A stretch of 29,980 nt of DNA from Candidatus Poribacteria bacterium (GCA_002729015.1 PBVO01000036.1:28299-58278), one strand, 5' to 3'. Shown: positions 16,735 through 26,415, numbered from the stretch's first letter. Notes: generated by a model from the sequence alone, not told the origin. Translations and numbers: made by a program.

Positions 16735-16823
16735 GCCTATTGGATAATGGTTATCTAGATCTATGTATGGTTGCTATGGTGTGGATCTGTTCATTTCACG
16801 ACGACTAGAAAAGTTTTAAATTG

Positions 16824-16852
16824 TTGTTTCTTTGATGGTTTTTAGTTACAAT
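16824..16852 (+). promoter_or_regulatory. Candidate promoter for the hemL operon
   Basis: TTGTTT (16824-16829) and TACAAT (16847-16852, five of six matches) are separated by 17 bases in the 243-base divergent region between the DUF6785 copy B gene and hemL. The leader would be about 105 bases. No riboswitch fold or tRNA is evident in the region. Confidence 0.4.
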
Positions 16853-16964
16853 CAGGGTGTTTTTATCTACAAGCTAAGTTGCTTCAGAAAGACTAATTCA
16901 AAATAATATGCTGGAATGTACTGGCGACAACTGATTATAAGAGTAAACTGAAAAGGAAATGATC

Positions 16965-18263
16965 GTGAGTCAACCTATTCGACAAAGTAAAATTTCTGAA
17001 AAAGAGTGGGAATCATCCCAAAAACTTATTCCTGGCGGCGTCAATAGTCCTGTGCGAGCGTTTCGATCTGTGGGTGGAAGTCCCCCTTTCATTTCCAGCG
17101 CAAAAGGCTCAAGTATAGTTGATGTTGATGGTAATAGTTACATTGATTACATTGGCTCTTGGGGGCCGATGATTTTGGGCCATTCCAATGAAACAGTTTT
17201 ATCAGCTTTGCAAAGAACTATGCAAAACGGTACAAGTTACGGAGCACCAACACCGCTGGAAACACAATTAGCGGAATTAATCATTTCGGCAGTTCCGTCA
17301 ATTGAGATGGTACGCATGGTCAATTCTGGTACTGAAGCTACAATGAGCGCTATTCGATTGGCTCGTGGCTATACAAAGCGAGATAAAATCATTAAAGTAG
17401 AAGGGTGCTATCACGGTCATGCAGATTACCTACTAGCTAAAGCTGGTTCTGGAATAACTACTTTTGGTTTGTCAGATAGTGCCGGGGTACCAGAAGATTT
17501 TGCGAAGCTTACTCTGACTGTTCCTTTTAACAATGCTGAAGCTGTGCGAAAGGCAATCAAGGATAATTCTGACGATGTATCTTGTATAATTTTAGAACCA
17601 GTAACGGGTAACATGGGTGTTATCCCGCCAAGAGATGGTTATTTGCAAGAGTTACGCGAAATCACCGAAGAACATGGAGTGTTGTTGGTTTTTGATGAGG
17701 TAATGTCTGGGTTTCGTGTGTCTTATGGTGGAGCACAGGAATTATATGATGTGAATCCTGATATTACCTGTTTAGGAAAAATCATTGGTGGTGGATTACC
17801 TGTCGGTGCTTATGGTGGCCGACGAGAAATTATGTCTAAAGTAGCTCCTGTTGGGGAAGTTTACCAAGCTGGTACTCTCTCGGGGAACCCTTTGGCTATG
17901 GCCGCAGGGATTGAAACTTTAACTGCACTCAAATCTCCTAATTTTTATGAGACATTAGAAAACATATCTTCTATACTAGCTGAAGGCATCAAACATATTA
18001 GCCATAAATATCGAATTCCTAGCTATCACAGCCGGGTTGGATCAATGCTGAGTTGCTTTTTTACTGATCAGGCTGTTACCGACTTTGCCTCGGCTAAGAC
18101 TTCAGACACTGACCGATTCGCTGAGTTCTTCTGGGGTTTATTAAATCAAGGCGTATACATTGCTCCCTCCCAATTTGAAGCAGCTTTTGTATCTATTGCC
18201 CATACAGAAAAAGACATTGAGACGACGATTTCCGCCGTTGACCGTGTCCTATCTAACTTCTGA
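16965..18263 (+). CDS. hemL: Glutamate-1-semialdehyde 2,1-aminomutase
   Basis: The protein is 432 residues from GTG at 16965, preferred because AAGGA (16953-16957) is seven bases ahead; the in-frame ATG at 16959 would be one base from it. It is a PLP enzyme of the C5 tetrapyrrole pathway that converts glutamate-1-semialdehyde to 5-aminolevulinate in the cytoplasm. Motifs are [44 protein letters not shown], the cofactor Asp244 in [12 protein letters not shown] and the Schiff-base Lys272 in [17 protein letters not shown]. The length is normal for the family. The 3' end overlaps the next gene (barrel-transglutaminase fusion) by 20 bases, so hemL is co-transcribed with an unrelated envelope-signalling operon. 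No other heme genes are nearby. Confidence 0.95.
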   Translation: MSQPIRQSKISEKEWESSQKLIPGGVNSPVRAFRSVGGSPPFISSAKGSSIVDVDGNSYIDYIGSWGPMILGHSNETVLSALQRTMQNGTSYGAPTPLETQLAELIISAVPSIEMVRMVNSGTEATMSAIRLARGYTKRDKIIKVEGCYHGHADYLLAKAGSGITTFGLSDSAGVPEDFAKLTLTVPFNNAEAVRKAIKDNSDDVSCIILEPVTGNMGVIPPRDGYLQELREITEEHGVLLVFDEVMSGFRVSYGGAQELYDVNPDITCLGKIIGGGLPVGAYGGRREIMSKVAPVGEVYQAGTLSGNPLAMAAGIETLTALKSPNFYETLENISSILAEGIKHISHKYRIPSYHSRVGSMLSCFFTDQAVTDFASAKTSDTDRFAEFFWGLLNQGVYIAPSQFEAAFVSIAHTEKDIETTISAVDRVLSNF

Positions 18264-20511
18264 TTCACCGATTTTCACACAACATCTTCTGAAATATTGG
18301 TTTCGGATTTTTTATCTGGTATGGCCGAGGTATCTGTACTGTCTCATTTTATTATTATCAACTGTTTTTCTAGCTCAGGCTAACTATCTTAGTCAAGCCT
18401 CAACAATCGGAAAAGGTGATAGTGGTATAGCCGTTTTTTCAGATGCCAATAGCCTCAAGAACCCCGCTAATTTGGCTAAATACGGCCAATATTATCTAGG
18501 ATTTGAACATTCACCGTCTCGTTTGTTTCAAATCTTGGAGACTAACCAACTTTCTAGTGTCTTCCCTTTATCAGATCGATTAGCACTTGGCCTCAACTGG
18601 AATCAAACAGCACTCGATGATGATGAACTGATGGTTAGTAAGAATCTTTTTCATTTTTCTTATAGTTACTCATTAACAAATTGGTTCTCCGCAGGATTAA
18701 ATCTTAAGTATCTAACTAACACAGCAAGCTTAGACGGAAGGTTAAGGGGATCGGAAATTGGGTGGGGAACAGACGTAGGTGTATTATTTCATGTTCGTCA
18801 GTCCGTGTTTCGAACGAACTTATTGTCGCCTATTTGGTTTAGATTGCTAAATCGACCTCAGCGTACCTGGACTCAATCGAAAATTAACCCTAGTTGGGCT
18901 TTTGGTTTCGTGGTGACTGATATTTTAGATATTGGCTTACAACCTAATTCTATCTGGGGAACTTGGATCCGTCATGACACAGGTGTTGTTGAAAAATACC
19001 GTTCACCTAAACTTCACTTTGGTTTGGGTTATCAACGTTCCTCCCAATTACAGTTTTCTGCTGACATATCTGATCGGTTGAATATTGGTATTGAATATAA
19101 ACCTAACCCGTATTTGGGGTTTCGTACTGGTTTGTATCGTCAGCTTTCGGCTCAAAGTCAATTAAGACCTACATTAACGATGGGTGTACACTTCCAATAT
19201 AAGACTTTCAGATTTGATTGGGCTTATTTGATACCAAGTGACCTGCCTCCCACAACCTACGCCCAATTTTCACTCCGTTTGGATCGTAGGACTCTACCAG
19301 TTGAGATCGAACAAGTGCGGTTAAATCATCTTTATCCGGTTCACTATAACTTTTATGCTCAAACCAACAGATTTGCTTCAGAACAGGTCTTGGATAATCC
19401 CAACCAACCCACGATTTTGAGCGTAGCAGATCTTGATCGTTACTATCCAATGATGCCTGAAGACACAATTGGTCGAATTTGGCTCAGAAATGAAAGTTCA
19501 AAGCCACAAGAAGTTCGGGTCGAATTGTTTGTCCCTGAATTCATAAGTGAAAGTGGCTCAGAAGTTGCTGGCCAGGTCGTGGTTCCACCACTCAAGCGCA
19601 TGTCGATCCCATTGAGACAAATTGTACTAACGCGTCAAGCAATTCAGATGAGTCAGGCGCAAACCGTGGAGGCTAAAATTAAAGTGACTGAAATCGGTGG
19701 GACCGCGTATCGTCTGCTATCGGCTCAATTAGTCTTGCATGGAAACCAATCAACACGTCTAGATGACATAGGGAAACTTAGTTCTTTCATTTCCTATGAT
19801 GACCCTGGTATTCGTAGTTTTATTGATCAGGTACAAACAGCTTTTGGTTCTAGGATAAAATCGAATTCTTTACCCACAGATCTGTCAATGGCTTTAGTAT
19901 TATTTGATGCTTTATACGGTTTTTCCTACACTAAAGACCCAAATATACCTTTTGAAAGTGGAACGGTAGACAAGATCATCTACCCTTTCGAAATGCTAGA
20001 ACGACTATCAAATAGTAATATGTACACCAGTAGAAATGAAGAGTCTGATGTTATCTTCGGCGATTGCGATGATAGTACAGTACTATATTGTACCTTGCTT
20101 GAATCAGTTGGTATCAAAACTGCTCTAATTCAATTACCCAATCATGTATTAATGGCATTCCAATTAGACAATATTTCGATTGAAATGGCTCAAGCTATGT
20201 CATTGCCCGATATTTATTTGCCTATTAACGGCTTTGTTTGGATTCCAATTGAAACGACCTTAATTAATTCTGGTTTTGTTGCTGCATGGCAAGGTGCCTT
20301 AAATCAACTGAATCAGTTAGAAGTGACGAATTCCGTGACTGTAGGCCAAGCATGGGAAAAGTATGGGGCTAACACTTTACATCATTCGGAAGCAATTTTT
20401 CCGTTCGACTTTGATACGATAAAAAGCCGAATGGAGTCTGATCTCAATCACTCTTTGGTAAACTATTTCGACCAAAACATGAGTTCTAATTTCAATTCTG
20501 AGGAGAAATAA
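18244..20511 (+). CDS. Beta-barrel outer-membrane-like protein fused to a transglutaminase-like cysteine domain
   Basis: The frame is open through the end of hemL; GTG at 18244 is the last plausible start before the signal peptide (TTG 18238 is an alternative), giving about 755 residues. No strong ribosome-binding site is seen, so coupling to hemL is likely. A hydrophobic segment ends at AQA (about 44-46). Next comes an opening typical of PorV/UPF0164-like barrels ([23 protein letters not shown]) and a long series of alternating aromatic/polar strands to about residue 350. An Ig-like stretch occupies roughly 410-510. Finally a transglutaminase-like core carries Cys608 ([19 protein letters not shown]), His634 (LPNHVLMAF) and Glu670 (FVWIPIETT). 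The C-terminal domain probably sits in the periplasm as a protease or amidase-like hydrolase or a peptide-binding fold. The fusion is unusual; the function is unassigned. Confidence 0.65.
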   Translation: MSYLTSDSPIFTQHLLKYWFRIFYLVWPRYLYCLILLLSTVFLAQANYLSQASTIGKGDSGIAVFSDANSLKNPANLAKYGQYYLGFEHSPSRLFQILETNQLSSVFPLSDRLALGLNWNQTALDDDELMVSKNLFHFSYSYSLTNWFSAGLNLKYLTNTASLDGRLRGSEIGWGTDVGVLFHVRQSVFRTNLLSPIWFRLLNRPQRTWTQSKINPSWAFGFVVTDILDIGLQPNSIWGTWIRHDTGVVEKYRSPKLHFGLGYQRSSQLQFSADISDRLNIGIEYKPNPYLGFRTGLYRQLSAQSQLRPTLTMGVHFQYKTFRFDWAYLIPSDLPPTTYAQFSLRLDRRTLPVEIEQVRLNHLYPVHYNFYAQTNRFASEQVLDNPNQPTILSVADLDRYYPMMPEDTIGRIWLRNESSKPQEVRVELFVPEFISESGSEVAGQVVVPPLKRMSIPLRQIVLTRQAIQMSQAQTVEAKIKVTEIGGTAYRLLSAQLVLHGNQSTRLDDIGKLSSFISYDDPGIRSFIDQVQTAFGSRIKSNSLPTDLSMALVLFDALYGFSYTKDPNIPFESGTVDKIIYPFEMLERLSNSNMYTSRNEESDVIFGDCDDSTVLYCTLLESVGIKTALIQLPNHVLMAFQLDNISIEMAQAMSLPDIYLPINGFVWIPIETTLINSGFVAAWQGALNQLNQLEVTNSVTVGQAWEKYGANTLHHSEAIFPFDFDTIKSRMESDLNHSLVNYFDQNMSSNFNSEEK

Positions 20512-20513
20512 GT

Positions 20514-21434
20514 ATGATATTATCGATGTCCAAACCGAAGAATGGCTTTATGGTTTTTTGCTATTTATTGATAGTTATGGTTCTTCTATTAATTTCTTCT
20601 TCGGCAATTGCTTCTCATCGAATTCTTTTTACTTTTGGTAAAATTGAGGTCCTTCAGGCTAGTGATCCAACCGAAAATAAGGTTTGGGTATTCCTTCGTC
20701 GGGGAGATTTTGTCAATGATCAGGATCTTGTCCGAATTCCCCCACGTGGTTTATTACGCCTCAAATATAATGACCAAGATTTATTACCGACATTACCAGG
20801 TGGGCGGGAAAGTAAAGTTATTGACCTAATTCGGTCAGGATTTGACCGAAGGCGGAAAAGCCGAAATATTAATCAAAGTTTGAGTGGCCAACCGGCTTTG
20901 GATGTATTACCTTTAGAAAGCAAACCGATACCGTCTGAGACAAGAAAAAAGAGCAAATATCTAGAGTCGATTGATCGGGAAAAATTGGCACAATTCCGTC
21001 AGCATTTAGGCGATCTTCCGATTGAGATTATAACTCAGTTTCCATCCCCAACATTCAGTGGAAGCATGGGCAACTATCCGTCTCATAATATTCAGCTAGC
21101 ACAACTTCTTTATCCATTTTGTACCAAAGTAGATATTGCCCAGGGAGTTCATTCAGATTTCTCAAATTTAGGTTTTCTCTATGCACAACTTCTGTACTAT
21201 TTCAAAATACCTACACAACTGGATGTAGACCAAAGTGGCAATCTAAAAATTCTGTTTGATAGTGGTCTACAGCCTGCTGAATGGAAAAAAATTTCTGCTA
21301 ATACGTCTCTAGTTCAGCACAAACCTCCCAATTCTTTACCTAAAGATCGTATTTGGTTAGCTATCCAATTTTCGCCCAACTGGAATTTCACCACCGGTTG
21401 GTACTCGGCTTCCCAATCCAATGGACACCGTTGA
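20514..21434 (+). CDS. Exported FecR-like domain protein
   Basis: The protein is 306 residues. AGGAG (20501-20505) lies eight bases before the ATG, two bases after the previous stop. A basic N-terminus and long hydrophobic core end near SSSAIA/S (about residue 33), indicating a signal peptide or signal anchor. Residues about 36-90 (FTFGKIEVLQA, VWVFLRRGDFVNDQDLVRIP, GLLRLKYND) resemble the FecR-type repeat domain, which senses or relays envelope signals. A basic linker (FDRRRKSRN) and an uncharacterised C-terminal domain (about 155-300) follow. FecR-like proteins are commonly encoded next to CHASE2-domain sensors, which fits the kinase gene that overlaps its 3' end by 14 bases. No enzymatic motif is seen. 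Confidence 0.6.
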   Translation: MILSMSKPKNGFMVFCYLLIVMVLLLISSSAIASHRILFTFGKIEVLQASDPTENKVWVFLRRGDFVNDQDLVRIPPRGLLRLKYNDQDLLPTLPGGRESKVIDLIRSGFDRRRKSRNINQSLSGQPALDVLPLESKPIPSETRKKSKYLESIDREKLAQFRQHLGDLPIEIITQFPSPTFSGSMGNYPSHNIQLAQLLYPFCTKVDIAQGVHSDFSNLGFLYAQLLYYFKIPTQLDVDQSGNLKILFDSGLQPAEWKKISANTSLVQHKPPNSLPKDRIWLAIQFSPNWNFTTGWYSASQSNGHR

Positions 21435-23391
21435 TCGGTTAAATCCTCTACGATTCAAATCAGTAAAGACTTGGTGTTATCTACAACTGGTTTGTCTGTT
21501 TCCATTTCTACTTTTCTTTTTAGTACGTGATTTTGACTTAATCCACTTGATTGAACTAAAAACACTAGATGCTAGACTGCGTCTAATCACACCTGATCGA
21601 GCACATCCAAAACTTAGATTAATTAGTATTGATGAAAAAAGTCAATCAGAAAATGGGATTGGTCCTCTACCTTGGGCCGCGTATATTTATCAAACTTTGA
21701 TTGATTCTATATCTGCAGCTGAGGCTATTGCAATTATCATGAGATTCAATCAAGAATGGGACGTAGTGGAATTGGATAAAGTACAACCAATAGATAACTT
21801 ATTCTTAATTCAAACTTATGTTGAGTTCAATCAATCTCAATCGGCTGAAGGTTTGCCTACAATCTCATCTTGGGCTGAACTGCCGAATTCTTTTAGCAGA
21901 TTAACCAACCGATCTAGTTTCAGCCGCTATCATCGCGGTTCCACAGATGGAGTTTACCGTTCGGCTCAACTGGTTTTAACAGAGCTTCCAGATCAACATT
22001 ACCAATACTCCATCGAAATTCACTTGCTCTGCCAATCCTTAGGTGTTTCGATTAGCCAGGTTCAACTAAAACAAAGTTGGTGGAAGGGGCCATACCTGCA
22101 GATTGCAGCAAAACCAAGTCCTATTTCCATACCCATTAGTACTAGTGGTCGTTGTTTTTTTCCATACTTGGATAACAATCATTACCCTACATCTAGTTTT
22201 GTTGATATTCTGAAATCTGTAGAATATGGTCAACAATTTACTGATAAAATCGCCTTGATTGGTGTTGCCTCAAATAATCAACCCACTGCACAAACAACTG
22301 TTGGTGCAGTGACAGCACTCGGCTTACGAGCTAATCTAATGAATGCTCTACTATGCGAGCGCTACGTTTGGCAGATGACACCATTAGTGACTGGTTGTTA
22401 TTTTGCCATATTCTGTATCTTGTTATTTGTTATAGCAAGTTGGTCATATCATCTAGATCAACAACAGCTATTCATAATAGGTTTAATGGGTCTTTTTATG
22501 GGACATGGGATGTTAGCCATTTTGCTATTAACTCTATTCCAAATTTGGGTCAATATTACGGCGTTATCTTTATCTATTTTATCAGCAGGGATTTTGACTA
22601 TATTACTGCTTGGTTATCTCCGTTTACGTTCGACTTTGATTCAACTACAATTGACCCAACAACAACTTGTAAGATCGGAAAAAGAAGCAGTTTTTGGTAT
22701 AATGGCCGCCCGTGTCCGGCATGAGCTTCGAAATGCTCTGAATCTTGTACAAGCTCCATTGGAAATGGTAAAGAATAATTTCCGAAAAGGGGATCCTCTC
22801 AAATTTAAGCAAAAGCCCGATTTAATCGTGTCAGAAATGGATTCAGCTATTACTGCTTTGTCCCAACTTGATCAGATGATTGAGCGAGATTTGAGCTTTT
22901 TCCAGAATCAAAGTCTAGATTTAACAGCTTGCAGCCTTGAACTAATTATTGAATCTGCACTTGAAGCCACTCGTTCCTTGGTGGAGGACAACAGGATACG
23001 AGTCAAATTCAATTACCCTGATGAGCTACCAACTATTGTTGTTGACCAAAACCAATTCCAATTAGCCTTGATTAATCTGATGAAAAATGCTTGCCAATCC
23101 ATGTTGACTGGTGGAACACTTACCTTATCTGTAACTCAGAAAACGGCATCTGATAAGATAAGTATTTCGATTAAAGATACCGGATATGGAATTTCCCCCC
23201 ATAATTTAAATCGTATTTTTGAAGCTTTTTATACGACTAAACCAAAAGGTTTAGGGTTAGGTTTGCTGAATGCGAAAAATATCGTTGAAGCTCATGGGGG
23301 TCAAATTTTCGTTTCTAGTCAGATACAACAAGGTACAGAATTTACTATCTGCTTACTTTCAAACAATAAAAATCTGAAGTATAAAGAATGA
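21421..23391 (+). CDS. CHASE2-domain sensor histidine kinase
   Basis: The protein is 656 residues. TM1 (about 18-36) is followed by an extracytoplasmic CHASE2 domain (about 45-312; signatures ELKTLDARLRL, RLISIDEKSQ, GPLPWAAYIYQTLID, KIALIGVAS), three membrane helices (about 319-398), a coiled-coil linker (400-422), a HisKA-like dimerisation helix with phospho-acceptor His434 (RVRHELRNALN) and a HATPase_c domain. The ATPase has the N box Asn556 (LINLMKNACQS), the G1 box DTGYG (586-590) and the G2 box KGLGLGLL (609-616). It autophosphorylates and should donate to the response regulator, whose ATG overlaps this stop (ATGA). Translation starts inside the FecR-like gene without a visible ribosome-binding site, so coupling is likely. 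The ligand of CHASE2 is unknown. Confidence 0.88.
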   Translation: MDTVDRLNPLRFKSVKTWCYLQLVCLFPFLLFFLVRDFDLIHLIELKTLDARLRLITPDRAHPKLRLISIDEKSQSENGIGPLPWAAYIYQTLIDSISAAEAIAIIMRFNQEWDVVELDKVQPIDNLFLIQTYVEFNQSQSAEGLPTISSWAELPNSFSRLTNRSSFSRYHRGSTDGVYRSAQLVLTELPDQHYQYSIEIHLLCQSLGVSISQVQLKQSWWKGPYLQIAAKPSPISIPISTSGRCFFPYLDNNHYPTSSFVDILKSVEYGQQFTDKIALIGVASNNQPTAQTTVGAVTALGLRANLMNALLCERYVWQMTPLVTGCYFAIFCILLFVIASWSYHLDQQQLFIIGLMGLFMGHGMLAILLLTLFQIWVNITALSLSILSAGILTILLLGYLRLRSTLIQLQLTQQQLVRSEKEAVFGIMAARVRHELRNALNLVQAPLEMVKNNFRKGDPLKFKQKPDLIVSEMDSAITALSQLDQMIERDLSFFQNQSLDLTACSLELIIESALEATRSLVEDNRIRVKFNYPDELPTIVVDQNQFQLALINLMKNACQSMLTGGTLTLSVTQKTASDKISISIKDTGYGISPHNLNRIFEAFYTTKPKGLGLGLLNAKNIVEAHGGQIFVSSQIQQGTEFTICLLSNNKNLKYKE

Positions 23392-24833
23392 GTAATGAGA
23401 AATTAACTGCTCGTATTTTGATTGTTGATGATGAAGTAACCACTTGCCAGTATATTGACCGACACTTGCAAATGGAAGAAAATCTGATAACTACTTGTGA
23501 TTTTGCACATAATGTAGAAGAAGCTATTGGCAAAATAGATACAAATTCACCTTATGATATCTTATTTGTTGATCTTTGGATGCCATCTATTAATGGGCAT
23601 TTAGATCAAGAAGCAGGAATCAAGGTTTTAAAATACGCCCTTAGTCAAAAATCGAGTCATCCAAAAGAAGAACCACCAGTGGCCGTAACTATCACTGCGA
23701 ATAGTTCAATTCAAACGGCATTGGAAACTAGTGGGTTGGGTGTTTACGACTACATTAGTAAACCAATTGATTTTCGCAGCTTGATGGAATTGACTCAAAA
23801 AATATTGTTGGAACGACAACAGAAGAATAATCCTAAAAATCCGACTTCAGAAACTCGAAAAATTATCGGAAAAAGTCGTTTGATGATCGATGTCGTCAAA
23901 AAGGTGGGGCGGATAGCTAATTCGGATTCTGATGTATTGATTTACGGTGAAACTGGGACGGGTAAGGATTTAATTGCTCAGGCTATCCACAAATATAGTC
24001 CACGGAGTAATGGTCCTTTCATAGTTGTAAATTGTAGTGCGATTCCCTCAGAAATGATCGAATCAGAATTATTTGGTATTGGTAAAGGCGTTGCGACGTC
24101 AGTTAACCACCGGAAAGGAAAATTTGAGCAAGCTCATGGTGGAAGTATTTTTCTGGATGAGATAGGTGATTTAAATCTCGATTTGCAACCTAAGTTACTG
24201 CGGGTTCTGGATTACAAAGAAATACAGGGGGTAGGACAAACACCACGCAGAGTTGACGTTCGAGTCATCGCCGCAACCAATCGGGACTTGTCACACGCGG
24301 TATCCCAGAAACAGTTTCGTTCAGATTTGTTTTATAGACTCAGTTTTATGATTGAATTACCACCGCTTAGGGCTCGTAAATCAGACATTCCACTTCTAGC
24401 GCAATATTTTCTTGGAATCTATTCTAGTAAGAGGGCTGACGTAACTCTTTCTTTATCTTCAGGCCTAATAGATCGCCTACAAACAAGTTCTTGGGTGGGA
24501 AATGTTAGAGAGTTAGAGAAGGTCATTGAATATGCAACTGTAACCTGTCAGGGTAATTGCATAACTGAAGACGACTTACCACCTTGGTTTGACAACGATA
24601 CCTCTAGTTTTATCGATTCTGATAACCTGAATCCACTGACTGATATTCTCCAGCAAGACAAGATTCAAGAAGCAACCGAATCATTTGAGCGATTTTTTTT
24701 AAGGCAAAAATTAGCAGAGAATAATTGGAATATTTTAGCAACGGCTGAACAAGTCGGAATTCGTCGTCAATCACTTCATAGAAAAATTAATCGACTAAGA
24801 ATTACGCCGCCAAAAGGTGAACCCCAAAAGTGA
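23388..24833 (+). CDS. NtrC-family AAA+ response regulator with non-canonical GAFTGA loop
   Basis: The protein is 481 residues. The receiver domain (about 9-140) has Asp14/Asp15, phospho-acceptor Asp62 (FVDLWMP), Thr103 and Lys125 (ISKPID). The AAA+ domain (about 158-385) has Walker A GETGTGKD (187-194), Walker B IFLDEIGD (254-261) and the sensor/arginine-finger region RSDLFYRLSF. A Fis-type helix-turn-helix (about 446-470, NWNILATAEQVGIRRQSLHRKI) ends the protein. The sigma54-contacting loop, canonically GAFTGA, reads GVATSV (234-239) in ESELFGIGKGVATSVNHRKG. Enhancer-binding proteins without GAFTGA often do not work with sigma54, so it may activate or repress through another holoenzyme. It overlaps the kinase by four bases, and a sigma factor gene lies 104 bases downstream. 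Confidence 0.88.
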   Translation: MSNEKLTARILIVDDEVTTCQYIDRHLQMEENLITTCDFAHNVEEAIGKIDTNSPYDILFVDLWMPSINGHLDQEAGIKVLKYALSQKSSHPKEEPPVAVTITANSSIQTALETSGLGVYDYISKPIDFRSLMELTQKILLERQQKNNPKNPTSETRKIIGKSRLMIDVVKKVGRIANSDSDVLIYGETGTGKDLIAQAIHKYSPRSNGPFIVVNCSAIPSEMIESELFGIGKGVATSVNHRKGKFEQAHGGSIFLDEIGDLNLDLQPKLLRVLDYKEIQGVGQTPRRVDVRVIAATNRDLSHAVSQKQFRSDLFYRLSFMIELPPLRARKSDIPLLAQYFLGIYSSKRADVTLSLSSGLIDRLQTSSWVGNVRELEKVIEYATVTCQGNCITEDDLPPWFDNDTSSFIDSDNLNPLTDILQQDKIQEATESFERFFLRQKLAENNWNILATAEQVGIRRQSLHRKINRLRITPPKGEPQK

Positions 24834-24937
24834 CACTGTCTCTTTTTTATGTCACACTGGAAGGTTAATTTAGGCTGAATATCACGGAATCATAAAAAAA
24901 ACGGTTTAATATCTGGCATATTATCTGCTTTGTAGAA

Positions 24938-26053
24938 ATGTTTATGCTGGAAACTTATTCTCCTCAAATATCAATTGATTCGGCTGATAATTGGCCCCTA
25001 AATGATTTAACGGAAACCAATGATTTTCCGTTCTTATCAGCACCAACTGACCTGTCTATATACGCAGAAATTTCTGCGTTACCTGTATCCCCACCAGAAG
25101 CCACAACGGATGAAAAATTACCATATAAAAAAACATACATTGGTACGGCCAATGGAACTTTGGACCTTTACCTGGATCAGATTGGTCAATATTCGTTACT
25201 TTCCTTCAGTGATGAGTTGAGACTTTTCAAACAGATTGATAGCTATTTTGAGCAAATCGATGATCACCGAAAATCTTGCCAAAAAGACTTGGATTTATCT
25301 GACATATTTTGTTCTTTAATCTCACCACTACAAAAACGAATTGACCAGATTAAAGAACAAATTATTTCCTCTAATCTGCGATTGGCAGTATACATTGCTA
25401 AACGTTATCAAGATCGTGGGCTAGACCTACCTGACCTAATTCAGGAAGCTAACCTAGGCTTAATCAAAGCCGTAGATAAGTTCGATTGGCGAAGGGGGGT
25501 TCGTTTCAGTGCATATGCATCTTGGTGGATTCAGCAGGCCATCGGTTTAGGAGTGGCTAAAATGGGACGTACTGTTCGGTTGCCTGTTCATGTTATTAGG
25601 GACCTTCAGAAAATCAATAAGACAAAAAAAACTCTTGAACAAAAGGGCTATTCTTCTCCAACTGCAACCGAAATTTCGCAGGAGGTTGACTTCCCATTAG
25701 AAAAAATAAAATTCCTTTTGCGATCCAATATGGCGATGGTTTCATTAGACGAAGACATCTCCAACAGCCAACGAGTTGTCAGTTGGGAAGATCGGTTACC
25801 TGATGAGTCAATTGAAGACCCAATTCGAAAATTACAAATAGAAAATCTAACCTACCACTTGTCGTTGGCTCTGCAAACATTAACCGAAAGGGATCGCAGC
25901 ATTATTAAACTTAGGTATGGTTTGAATAACAACCCAGTACACAGCCTGCAAGAAATTGGAAGTAAATTTAATATCTCTCGTGAGCGTGTCCGACAAATAG
26001 AAAAAAGAGCAATTAAAAAGTTATCCGAATATCATACATTACAGAGCGATTAA
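24938..26053 (+). CDS. RpoD-family (group 2-like) RNA polymerase sigma factor
   Basis: The protein is 371 residues, lacking the long N-terminal region 1.1 of a housekeeping RpoD. An acidic, variable N-terminus (1-70) leads into region 1.2 (about 72-105, GTLDLYLDQIG), regions 2.1-2.4 (about 145-218: NLRLAVYIAKRY, DLIQEANLGLIKAVDKFD, FSAYASWWIQQAIGLG), region 3 (about 220-280) and region 4 (about 302-365, HSLQEIGSKFNISRERVRQIEKRA). The core-binding and region 4.2 helices are well kept. In region 2.4 the usual WWIRQAITR reads WWIQQAIGL, so residues matching E. coli R436, T440 and R441 are changed while the Trp pair and Q437 remain. This suggests an alternative sigma factor with altered -10 preference. 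No ribosome-binding site is seen at 24938; ATG 24944 is the alternative. Confidence 0.88.
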   Translation: MFMLETYSPQISIDSADNWPLNDLTETNDFPFLSAPTDLSIYAEISALPVSPPEATTDEKLPYKKTYIGTANGTLDLYLDQIGQYSLLSFSDELRLFKQIDSYFEQIDDHRKSCQKDLDLSDIFCSLISPLQKRIDQIKEQIISSNLRLAVYIAKRYQDRGLDLPDLIQEANLGLIKAVDKFDWRRGVRFSAYASWWIQQAIGLGVAKMGRTVRLPVHVIRDLQKINKTKKTLEQKGYSSPTATEISQEVDFPLEKIKFLLRSNMAMVSLDEDISNSQRVVSWEDRLPDESIEDPIRKLQIENLTYHLSLALQTLTERDRSIIKLRYGLNNNPVHSLQEIGSKFNISRERVRQIEKRAIKKLSEYHTLQSD

Positions 26054-26307
26054 GCTGGAATGAACTCATCAAACGATATCCTTCTAAGTCTCGCTAAGTA
26101 ACAAGTAAGGTTACCCCCTTGACTAACGTCATCATTTCGATTCCATCCAATTTTCAACAACCCAGTACAAATTATTTCAAAACTGAACACCAGAGTATCT
26201 AAACTAGTTGTATTTTATCTGGCAGTTATAGCTAACTTCTTGGTTGGCCTGAAACTTTTCTGTCGTTTTGATTCTGGGGAGATTTTATCTTGATTTCTCC
26301 CGGAAAT

Positions 26308-26338
26308 AATACCGAAGATTATCTTAAGAACCGGTATT
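26308..26338 (+). terminator. Weak candidate terminator downstream of the sigma factor gene
   Basis: AATACCG (26308-26314) pairs with CGGTATT (26332-26338) around a 17-base loop and is followed by TTACATTTTT. The stem is short and the T-run interrupted, and it lies about 255 bases after the stop, so the call is tentative. Confidence 0.3.
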
Positions 26339-26366
26339 TTACATTTTTCACTCAATGATTTAGAAT
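26338..26366 (+). promoter_or_regulatory. Sigma70-type promoter for the aldo/keto reductase-sulfatase unit
   Basis: TTTACA (26338-26343, five of six) and TAGAAT (26361-26366, five of six) are separated by 17 bases. The -10 is 50 bases above the start codon at 26416, and AAAGG (26403-26407) provides the ribosome-binding site. Confidence 0.65.
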
Positions 26367-26415
26367 ACATCAGGCTTATTGAGCTGAAAAGAAAAGGAAT
26401 TCAAAGGTTATATGC

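Larger units (their letters stand above)
26054..26415. other. 362-base intergenic region between the sigma factor and aldo/keto reductase genes
   Basis: No ORF of note, tRNA or repeat array is seen. It holds a possible terminator hairpin (26308-26338), an imperfect GGGAGA/TCTCCC inverted repeat near 26277-26300 without a T-run, and the promoter at 26338-26366 with a 50-base leader. The first 220 bases hold nothing recognised. Confidence 0.6.

Noticed and set aside
24830..24855. GTGACA/TGTCAC inverted repeat over the response-regulator stop codon
   Set aside because: The stem is six base pairs with a 14-base loop, and no T-run follows on either strand. It is not a convincing terminator and too short to call an operator.
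24914..24928. Sigma54-like -24/-12 site (TGGCA and TGC at correct spacing) before the sigma factor gene
   Set aside because: Eight fixed bases are expected about once by chance in a window this size on two strands. The implied transcript start (about 24940) would fall after the start codon, and the neighbouring regulator lacks GAFTGA.
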